The notes under the pieces: generated by a model
The model's database searches: none
What the model was told of the DNA's origin: nothing
Seen by the model: only the letters and a program-made list of their open reading frames with translations
Made by a program: the position numbers and the translations under genes
Assembly (NCBI GenBank): GCA_002742765.1
Contig: DLUF01000102.1
Span: 1-35,812, forward strand
Direction of reading: 5' to 3'
Length of the DNA stretch: 35,812 bases
Source of the DNA: Sulfurospirillum sp. UBA12182
Lineage (GTDB): Bacteria > Campylobacterota > Campylobacteria > Campylobacterales > Sulfurospirillaceae
Shown: one piece after another, positions 15,954 to 22,299 of the stretch
Position numbering within the stretch: the stretch's first letter is position 1
How the letters are laid out: the number at the start of each line of letters is the position of its first letter

Positions 15954-16278
15954 TTCCGATTCCTTTATTATTTTTCAAAATCTCCCAGTTCCCATCCCTT
16001 AAGCTTCCTACTCTTTGTACTCTTTTTTCATCTTTTAATTTTTTTATCGCTTTTTTGATTCCTGATTCACTCATATCTAAGGTAGCCATCAATTTTTTGA
16101 TAGTTATCTTATTGTTTTTTTGCATAAGTTGTAAGATTTTTTGGTCACTTTTTAGAGATTCATTGATGTACTAACTTTTTTCATATCCCTGCTTAAGTAA
16201 GCTTTTGGTAAAATCAAAATCTTGATAAGGCTTTAGGATTGAAGCATACATCTTGAAAAACACTTCTCTTTTCTGCAC
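15946..16278 (-). pseudogene. Decayed winged-helix protein with an in-frame TAG
   Basis: Most of the 481-base gap between the kinase and the radical SAM gene is an old coding frame on the minus strand. From GTG 16278 (AAAAGG 8 bases upstream) it reads 35 residues, including MYASILKPYQDFDFTKSLL, to TAG at 16171-16173. It continues in the same frame for 74 codons to TAA at 15946. The second part is a winged-helix domain: KITIKKLMATLDMSESGIKK, then KKLKDEKRVQRVGS and GNWEIL, as at the C terminus of AlbA_2/RecG-like regulators. An AAG-to-TAG change would explain the break. It may once have been the local regulator. A downstream restart at an internal ATG would give only about 59 residues. Confidence 0.55.
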
Positions 16279-16307
16279 AGATGTAACCTTTTATAAACGG
16301 ATATTTT

Positions 16308-19295
16308 ATGCAAGATTTTTTAACAGATTGGAATCGTGTTTTATTTGAAAACACACCAGTATATTTTTATAAACATAGTGCGGATTGGTTTGTGCCAAAT
16401 GCAAAAGCAGATGAGATTTTACAAGCTAAAAAAGATGATTTAGAAGCGATAAAACTAAAAAACCGCATCTCTTTACCTAACCCAAGAGTCTATACAAAAC
16501 AGCCACAAAAAGAGCAGACGAACTTACAAGAGTTTTGGTTACATGTAACAAATCGCTGCAATATTGAATGTACGCACTGTCTCTTTAGCTCTTCGATTCA
16601 CGACAAAGATACTCTAAGCTTGGAATTGATGCAAAAGCATATCAAAGATGCGTATGAGCTAGGGTGTAGGCTTTTTGTTCTAAGTGGTGGTGAGCCATTT
16701 GTACGAGAAGATATCAATGAGCTTTTAGAGTTTATATTCTCACTTAAAGATTCAAAGGTAGTGATTCTAACCAACGGAATGCTCCTTGAAAAAAACCTAT
16801 CAAAAAAGAATTTTGATAAAAGTAGACTCTCACTTCAAATAAGCCTAGATGGACTCGAAAATGAGCATGATGCCATCAGGGGAAAAGGGAGTTTTGCAAA
16901 ATTAGCTAAAAATCTAAAGTGGCTAAAAAATGAGGGATATACTTTTTCAATCTCTACTTGCTTGACACCTCTTAGCATAGAAAATTTAGATGAAATTATC
17001 GATTTGATTTACTCTTTTGGAGCTAGTCATGTCCACTTTTTGTGGTACTTTGCAGAGGGAAGAGCAAAAGAAGATACTCTTTTAGAATCACAAAAGATTT
17101 ACGAAGCACTTACCAAAGCTTATGAAAAATCAAAAAAATTAGGCATCTTTATAGATAACTTTGAAGCACTCAAAACTCAAATCTTCGCTCCAAAAGGGAC
17201 TGTGCACGATGGTTCAAGTTCTGCTAGAACTTCTTTGGCTCTTGGTTATGATGGAGCATTTTACCCAAGTGCAGCGACTGTTGGGATGCAGGATCTTTTA
17301 CTTGATGGAGTGAGTATCGAAGAAGCTCTCTCAAGCCCAAAAGCAAGGGAGATTCAAAGCCAAAGTGTTTTACATGTAAACTCTACTATGCGCTTTATCC
17401 TAGGTGGGGGAGATTTAGACCATAGCTTTTCTCACTCTAAAACTTTGATAGGCGATGACCCTTACGAGCCACTTATAGAAAAACTTGCTCTTTATCTTAT
17501 AACAAGTGAAGCAAAAAGGTTTGATACAAATCCAAGTAAAGCCAATCTTACTTTAGAGATGGGAGATATCCTCTACACTTGTGGAGCGAGCGAGGGAGTG
17601 GCGCATACTCACGCAAACTGTTTATTAGCCACAGGAGAGAGTGAATCTCTCAGTTTTGTCAAAGAGTTTTACACTGAGGCAGCAGACGAAGATAAAGAAG
17701 ACATCTTAAATCCAGCTTGTTATGAAGAGGAGTACTTAGCTCATATCCCTTCAAAATATCGTTTTCGAGGATACGGATGTGGTAGTCCTATCTTAGAAGC
17801 CAACCTAAAAGAGGGTGAAGCTCATCTTGATCTAGGAAGTGGAAGAGGGGTAGAGTGTTTTATCTCTTCAAAGCTTGTAGGAAAAAGTGGAAAAGTAGTG
17901 GGTGTTGATATGCTTGACTCTATGCTTTCTATAGCAAAAGATGGAGCAAAAGAGTGTGCACAAAATCTTGGTTTTGCTAACTTAGAGTTTAAAAAAGGCT
18001 ACCTTGAAAAACTTCCTCTTGAAGATGGAAGTTTTGATGTCATCACTTCAAACTGTGTTCTCAATCTCTCTACACATAAAAGAGAGCTTTTTAGTGAGAT
18101 TTATAGAGTTTTAAAAGAGGGTGGAAGAGTTGTTATCTCTGATGTAGTGTGTGATGAAGAAGCAAGTGCGCTCATACGCAATGATGCAAAACTCAGTGGT
18201 GAGTGTATCGCTGGTGCACTTAGCATAAGCCATCTTGTAGGACTTTTAAAAGAGTCTGGCTTTGAAGGTGTAGAGTTTGTAAAACGTTTCTTTTACAGAG
18301 AAGTAAAAGGAGAGAAGTTTTATTCGCTTACTTTTAAAGCCTATAAACCAGATACACAAAAAAAAGTAGATGTAATTTACAAAGGCTTAGGCGAGAGCAT
18401 CACACTAGAAAATGGTCAAACACTTTTCAAAGGAGTGAAGACTAGCATAGCTAAAGAGTTTGCAGAGGCTTTAAATGATGTTGTGTTTATCTTAGATGAA
18501 AAAGGTGAAGTGACAAACCAAGAGGGTGAAGCTTGTAACTGTGCACTTCCTCCTGAAGAGAAGATAGAGCCTAAAAAACCAACTTTCTCTTTTTCTCCAT
18601 TTGTCCAAAAGCATACAAGCAACTGTATGGTGTGTAAATCCCCACTCGTTTATGGCAATGAAGTCAAAGAAGTAGAGTGCTTTTACTGTAAAACTAAGGC
18701 TAGCAGTAGCGTTACATGTAAAGAGGGACACTATGTGTGTGATAAGTGTCACTCAAAAGAGGCACTGCAAGTTATAGAACAGATTTGCCAAGCCTCAAAG
18801 CAGACAGATATGATGGAGCTATTTCGTACCATAAGAGAGCATCCAAGTATCCCAAAACATGGACCTGAACACCACGCGATGGTGCCAGCTATCATCGTAA
18901 CAGCTTATAGAAATCTTGGAAATGAGATACCAAAAAATGCACTCAAAACAGCTCTTAGTCGAGGTTCTACGGTTATAGGTGGTTCATGTGGATTTATGGG
19001 GATGTGTGGGGCTGCTAGTGGTGTAGGTATAGGCTTTGCGATACTTCTTGAAGCAAGTCCAGTGACAAGCACTTCAAGGATGATGGCGCAACAAGTAACG
19101 CATAAAGTCTTAGGTGAGATAGCAAAGTATGAAGCAGCACGTTGTTGTAATCGAGAAGTATGGACTGCTCTCACGCTTGCTAGTAAATTCTCCGAGGAGT
19201 TTTTAAAAGTGCATTTACCAACGACTGAGGAAGTAAAGTGTGACCAAAAGAGATACAACCAGTACTGCTATGGTAAAGAGTGCCCGATATTTTAG
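16308..19295 (+). CDS. Trifunctional fusion: radical SAM / ArsM-like methyltransferase / DUF5714
   Basis: The 995 residues hold three domains. (1) Radical SAM, about 75-350: LHVTNRCNIECTHC with cluster cysteines C84, C88 and C91, then LSGGEPFVRED and SLQISLDGL; the stretch after it (about 300-360) lacks the cysteines of a SPASM auxiliary-cluster domain. (2) Arsenite-methyltransferase-like domain, about 465-680: SAM loop LDLGSGRGVECF, and the ArsM cysteines C471, C491 (YGCGSP), C583 (SNCVLNL) and C633 (SGECIAG); the last two are 50 apart, as in characterised ArsM (C174/C224). (3) DUF5714, about 770-990: zinc-type cysteines C773, C776, C791, C794, C804, C811, C814, then HGPEHHAMVPAIIVTAYRN and GGSCGFMGMCGAASGVGIG. 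Arsenite or a related metalloid is the likely methyl acceptor; the product is unknown. The ABC importer follows directly. Confidence 0.82.
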   Translation: MQDFLTDWNRVLFENTPVYFYKHSADWFVPNAKADEILQAKKDDLEAIKLKNRISLPNPRVYTKQPQKEQTNLQEFWLHVTNRCNIECTHCLFSSSIHDKDTLSLELMQKHIKDAYELGCRLFVLSGGEPFVREDINELLEFIFSLKDSKVVILTNGMLLEKNLSKKNFDKSRLSLQISLDGLENEHDAIRGKGSFAKLAKNLKWLKNEGYTFSISTCLTPLSIENLDEIIDLIYSFGASHVHFLWYFAEGRAKEDTLLESQKIYEALTKAYEKSKKLGIFIDNFEALKTQIFAPKGTVHDGSSSARTSLALGYDGAFYPSAATVGMQDLLLDGVSIEEALSSPKAREIQSQSVLHVNSTMRFILGGGDLDHSFSHSKTLIGDDPYEPLIEKLALYLITSEAKRFDTNPSKANLTLEMGDILYTCGASEGVAHTHANCLLATGESESLSFVKEFYTEAADEDKEDILNPACYEEEYLAHIPSKYRFRGYGCGSPILEANLKEGEAHLDLGSGRGVECFISSKLVGKSGKVVGVDMLDSMLSIAKDGAKECAQNLGFANLEFKKGYLEKLPLEDGSFDVITSNCVLNLSTHKRELFSEIYRVLKEGGRVVISDVVCDEEASALIRNDAKLSGECIAGALSISHLVGLLKESGFEGVEFVKRFFYREVKGEKFYSLTFKAYKPDTQKKVDVIYKGLGESITLENGQTLFKGVKTSIAKEFAEALNDVVFILDEKGEVTNQEGEACNCALPPEEKIEPKKPTFSFSPFVQKHTSNCMVCKSPLVYGNEVKEVECFYCKTKASSSVTCKEGHYVCDKCHSKEALQVIEQICQASKQTDMMELFRTIREHPSIPKHGPEHHAMVPAIIVTAYRNLGNEIPKNALKTALSRGSTVIGGSCGFMGMCGAASGVGIGFAILLEASPVTSTSRMMAQQVTHKVLGEIAKYEAARCCNREVWTALTLASKFSEEFLKVHLPTTEEVKCDQKRYNQYCYGKECPIF

Positions 19296-19303
19296 GAGAA
19301 GTT

Positions 19304-20191
19304 GTGAGAAAGATTTTATTGTTTTTATGTAGCTGTGGGTTGCTCTTAGCAAACCCTCTTAAAATCGCGTATCAAGATAGAGTTATAGATGCGCTTTTTA
19401 TCGTTGCAAATGCGCAAAATTTGTTTGAAAATTCTGAAGTGGAGTTAAAGAGGTTTAGCAGTGGACCAGCGACCAATGAAGCTTTACTTTTTGGAGATGT
19501 GAGTATGGCTACGATGGGCGACACTGCTGCACTCATCGCTCTTTCAAAATACTGCCCAAAAGTAAAAATCTACTCAATCTTAGGCGGTGGAGAGGCTCGT
19601 CACAGTATCGTGGTGAGAAAAGAGAGCGATATAAAAACTTTGCAAGATTTGGCTGGCAAAAAGATAGCTATCAAAAAAGGCACTTCTACTCATGGTGGCT
19701 TTTTGCTCAAAACTTCTCAGATGGGAGTAAATCTGAACAAAGAGTTGATGGACTTAAGCCCTTCACTTATGGCTCAAGCGCTTTTAAGCAAAGAAGTAGA
19801 TGCCATCGTGGCAAGTGAGCCAACTCCAAGCGTCATCGTAGAAAAGGGTTTTGCCAAAAGACTTTTGAGCTTAGATGGCGTAGGAAGCAACTATCCGCTT
19901 GCCTTGGTAATCAAGAGTGAAAGCTTTGATGCATCAAAGATGTCAAAAGTTTTAGAGGTCTTAAAAAAAGCTCAAGAGTTTATAAAAACAAATCCTCAAG
20001 CAAGCTATGAGATCATCTCTAAAGCAACAGGGCTGAGTCTGGGTAGCACCAAAGAGGCGATGGCAAAACATGAGTATAAAGTGGGATTTGATGATGTTTC
20101 TATGAAAAGTTTGCAAAAAGTAGCGAACTTTTTATTTGAACAAAAAAAGATAAAGTCTCTACCTGATTTTGAAGCGTGTTTGATAAGATAA
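19304..20191 (+). CDS. NitT/TauT-type ABC transporter substrate-binding protein
   Basis: This 295-residue periplasmic binding protein has a signal peptide ending near LLLANP (about residue 15) and a SsuA/TauA/NMT1-like fold: LKIAYQDRVIDALFIVANAQ, SSGPATNEALLFGDVSMATMGDTAAL, SIVVRKESDIKTLQDLAGKKIAIKKGTSTHG (as region about 100-132), and KEVDAIVASEPTPS. The ligand cannot be read from sequence; family members bind sulfonates, nitrate, pyrimidines or other small organics. I chose GTG 19304 because AGGAG (19294-19298) lies 5 bases before it and a signal peptide follows at once; an earlier in-frame GTG at 19280 lies inside the upstream gene. It follows the radical SAM/ArsM fusion by 8 bases, so the importer is probably co-transcribed with it. 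Confidence 0.85.
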   Translation: MRKILLFLCSCGLLLANPLKIAYQDRVIDALFIVANAQNLFENSEVELKRFSSGPATNEALLFGDVSMATMGDTAALIALSKYCPKVKIYSILGGGEARHSIVVRKESDIKTLQDLAGKKIAIKKGTSTHGGFLLKTSQMGVNLNKELMDLSPSLMAQALLSKEVDAIVASEPTPSVIVEKGFAKRLLSLDGVGSNYPLALVIKSESFDASKMSKVLEVLKKAQEFIKTNPQASYEIISKATGLSLGSTKEAMAKHEYKVGFDDVSMKSLQKVANFLFEQKKIKSLPDFEACLIR

Positions 20192-20192
20192 T

Positions 20193-20966
20193 ATGCTAAA
20201 AAAACTCCTCTTTTCACTCTTTTTATTTGTATTATTTCTCCTTTCTTGGGCTTTGTTTGGCTTAGGAGTTGAACACTTTAGGGGCGTGCCTTTTCCTATG
20301 CCTCAAAGTGTGTTTTATAGATTTTACGAGTTTTTGAGTGGAGAGCTTTTATACGAACACCACATCTTAGAGCATTTTTTTGCAAGTCTGAAACGATGGC
20401 TTTTTGCTTATGTTTTAGCGGCACTTTTTGGGTTTTGTTTAGGGCTTATAAGTGGTTGGTTTGAAAAAACTCATAAACTAGGGGTGATGAGCGCAACACT
20501 TTTGCAGATGATGCCAGGACTTGCTTGGATACCTTTTGCGATGCTTCTTTTTGGTATCGGAGAGAAGGCAACACTTTTTATGATATTTATGACGGCTTTT
20601 CCTCCAATCTTTTTACATGTAAGCACAGCTGTGGCAAATCTACCTAAAGAGTATGTGAAGATGGGGCAAATGATGGGGCTTAGTAGGGGAGTTTTTTTAG
20701 GCAAAATCCTCTTTCCTTATCTCTTGCCTTCCTTAGTCGTAGGGCTTCGCATAGGGCTTGCTATAGGCTGGAGAGTTTTGATAGCTGCGGAGATGGTTGT
20801 GGGAGGAAGCCAAGGACTAGGCTATACTATCATCCAATCTCGTTGGTCGCTTGATTTTGAATCTGCTTTTATCTCCATAGGGCTTATCTGCTTGGTTGGT
20901 CTTTTTTTTGAAAAATTTGTCTTCACAAAAGTAGAAGAGTATATCCATAAAAGGCTTCGTATATGA
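20193..20966 (+). CDS. ABC transporter permease, SsuC/TauC type
   Basis: This 257-residue permease has six expected transmembrane helices. Helices are visible at about 5-24, 65-88, 97-120, 125-147, 175-200 and 222-243. The EAA loop that docks the ATPase is PSLVVGLRIGLAIGWRVLIAAEMVVG (about 179-205, given as region), as in the NitT/TauT permease group. It begins one base after the stop of the binding protein and overlaps the ATPase gene by 4 bases, so the three form one importer. One TACATGTA copy lies at 20614-20621. Confidence 0.9.
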   Translation: MLKKLLFSLFLFVLFLLSWALFGLGVEHFRGVPFPMPQSVFYRFYEFLSGELLYEHHILEHFFASLKRWLFAYVLAALFGFCLGLISGWFEKTHKLGVMSATLLQMMPGLAWIPFAMLLFGIGEKATLFMIFMTAFPPIFLHVSTAVANLPKEYVKMGQMMGLSRGVFLGKILFPYLLPSLVVGLRIGLAIGWRVLIAAEMVVGGSQGLGYTIIQSRWSLDFESAFISIGLICLVGLFFEKFVFTKVEEYIHKRLRI

Positions 20967-21700
20967 GACTTTTAAGTGCTAAAAATCTCTCAAAAGCTTA
21001 CTATCTGCAAAAAGATGAGAGCTGTATCTTGGCTCTTTCAAACATAAACTTTGAGATACAAAAAGGTGAATTTGTCTCCATAGTAGGACCTAGTGGCTGT
21101 GGTAAATCAACTCTTTTGAAGCTCATCGCTGGGTTTGAGCAAAAAAGCAGTGGGAATCTTTTGTTTGAAGACAAAGAGATAAAAACTCCTCATGGCAAGC
21201 GAAACTATATCCCCCAAGATAGTGGGCTTTTCCCATGGCTAAATGTCGAAGAAAATGTAAAACTTGCTATCAATAAAAAAGAAGATAAAGAGAAAAAAGC
21301 CCTTGAGTGTTTAGAAAAAGTAGGATTAGCAAAGTTTGCTAAAGCTTATATAGATGAGCTCTCAGGTGGTATGAAACAGCGAGTTGCACTTGCAAGAGCC
21401 TTGGCTATGGAGTCTAAGCTCATCCTCTTAGATGAGCCATTTTCCGCACTTGATGAGCTAAGTCGCGAGAAGATAGATAGAGAACTTTTAGAGTTTTTTG
21501 CGCAAAATGAGATGAGTACTATCTTAGTAACGCACTCCATCAAAGAGGCGATTATCCTCTCTGATAGAATTTTTGTGATGGATACAAATCCTGGGTATAT
21601 CATAAAAATGATAAGCGTAAAAAAAGAGAAAGACTCTCACTACAAAGAGAGCCTTTATGAAGAGATTTTGTCGTTGTTTAATAACTCTTCTACTTTTTGA
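20963..21700 (+). CDS. ABC transporter ATP-binding protein, SsuB/TauB type
   Basis: This 245-residue nucleotide-binding subunit completes the importer. Walker A is GPSGCGKSTLLKLIAG (about 43-58), the Q-loop region is YIPQDSGLFPWLNVEENV, the signature is LSGGMKQRVALARAL (about 134-148), Walker B is LILLDEPFSALDELS, and the switch His is in LVTHSIKEAI. The ATG overlaps the permease stop. The last 46 bases overlap the 3-prime end of the convergent C_GCAxxG_C_C gene. No intrinsic terminator follows directly. Confidence 0.92.
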   Translation: MRLLSAKNLSKAYYLQKDESCILALSNINFEIQKGEFVSIVGPSGCGKSTLLKLIAGFEQKSSGNLLFEDKEIKTPHGKRNYIPQDSGLFPWLNVEENVKLAINKKEDKEKKALECLEKVGLAKFAKAYIDELSGGMKQRVALARALAMESKLILLDEPFSALDELSREKIDRELLEFFAQNEMSTILVTHSIKEAIILSDRIFVMDTNPGYIIKMISVKKEKDSHYKESLYEEILSLFNNSSTF

Positions 21701-22080
21701 GTGACAAACTCTATGTACTTAGCGCATTTTTGATTTTTACAATCCCCCGATTCAAACTTTGCTCCACCATCGCTATCTGTGAGGTTAAAGCTCAAAAGAG
21801 TTGAACAGCTAGTTGCGCCAAACTCTTTTTCAAAACTGCTTCTAAGTTCAGCTATATCTTCAAAGAGTTTATCTACTCCTTCGTTATTTGAAGCTCTTCC
21901 TTGCACTGCTGAGAGAGCTAAAATCCCACCACTTAAAGCACCACAAAGAGAGTTTCCATAAGCGATACCAGCACCAAAAGCACTCGATGCTCTCAAAAGA
22001 GTTTCATCTTTGATAAAGTTTTTTACGATGGCTTCTGAACAAAGATATCCATCTAAAAAATCTTTTACAGCGTTGTTCAT
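21655..22080 (-). CDS. C_GCAxxG_C_C family putative redox protein
   Basis: This 141-residue cytoplasmic protein belongs to the cysteine-rich C_GCAxxG_C_C family (TIGR01909/PF09719), thought to be redox-active or cofactor-binding but without assigned reaction. The family Cys pattern is seen in GYLCSEAIV, FGAGIAYGNSLCGALSGGILALS, FGATSCSTLL and the tail SGDCKNQKCAKYIEFV. The usual first GCA Cys position here reads A-G. I chose the inner ATG at 22080, with GGAG 6 bases upstream, over an ATG four codons earlier that has no site. It overlaps the ABC ATPase gene tail-to-tail by 46 bases. Confidence 0.75.
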   Translation of the reverse strand: MNNAVKDFLDGYLCSEAIVKNFIKDETLLRASSAFGAGIAYGNSLCGALSGGILALSAVQGRASNNEGVDKLFEDIAELRSSFEKEFGATSCSTLLSFNLTDSDGGAKFESGDCKNQKCAKYIEFVTQKVEELLNNDKISS

Positions 22081-22174
22081 ATCCGTCTCCATTTTTATTT
22101 TATTGTAACTTTTCTATGATAAAAAGTAGATTTTTAAGAGAAAATTTGTCTCATTAATAAATTGTTTATAAAAT

Positions 22175-22299
22175 ATTTATACCACGTTTAAGTAGGAGGA
22201 ATATACTTTCATTACCAAGACAAAAACCTCCTTTTTGTAGATATAACTTACAAACTTTTAAGCGTCTTTCAGTTGCCCGCCTGAGAGACGCTTTTTTTT
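22175..22299 (+). ncRNA. Candidate small RNA ending in a strong terminator
   Basis: The 217-base gap between two minus-strand genes holds a possible plus-strand transcript. An AT-rich promoter-like stretch (TTTATAAAATATTTATACC, about 22165-22183) precedes AGGAGG at 22194-22199, which can pair with CCTCCT at 22227-22232. The strong hairpin and T-run at 22261-22299 follow. There is no usable start codon between them. Transcript existence is inference; the hairpin may simply end the genes on either strand. The rest of the gap shows nothing I recognise. Confidence 0.35.
22261..22299 (+). terminator. Strong rho-independent terminator
   Basis: A 12-bp stem, AGCGTCTTTCAG at 22261-22272 with CTGAGAGACGCT at 22281-22292 (one G-T pair), encloses the loop TTGCCCGC and is followed by seven T at 22293-22299. 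It is a good terminator on the plus strand. On the minus strand it lies right after the stop of the NlpC/P60-M15 lipoprotein gene but has only a weak T-run, so it may act in both directions. Confidence 0.85.

Noticed and set aside
15902-16174. Plus-strand 90-residue hydrophobic frame
   Set aside because: It is the complement of the winged-helix remnant; its hydrophobic character comes from the T-rich complement of a lysine-rich gene.
18492-19258. Minus-strand frames opposite the DUF5714 part of the fusion
   Set aside because: They are antisense to a continuous domain with conserved cysteines; no ribosome sites or family features.
22189-22283. Short frame over the terminator ending in VFQLPA
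   Set aside because: It follows AGGAGG closely and looks peptide-like, but the frame has no ATG, GTG or usable TTG; the only candidate is ATA directly after the ribosome site.
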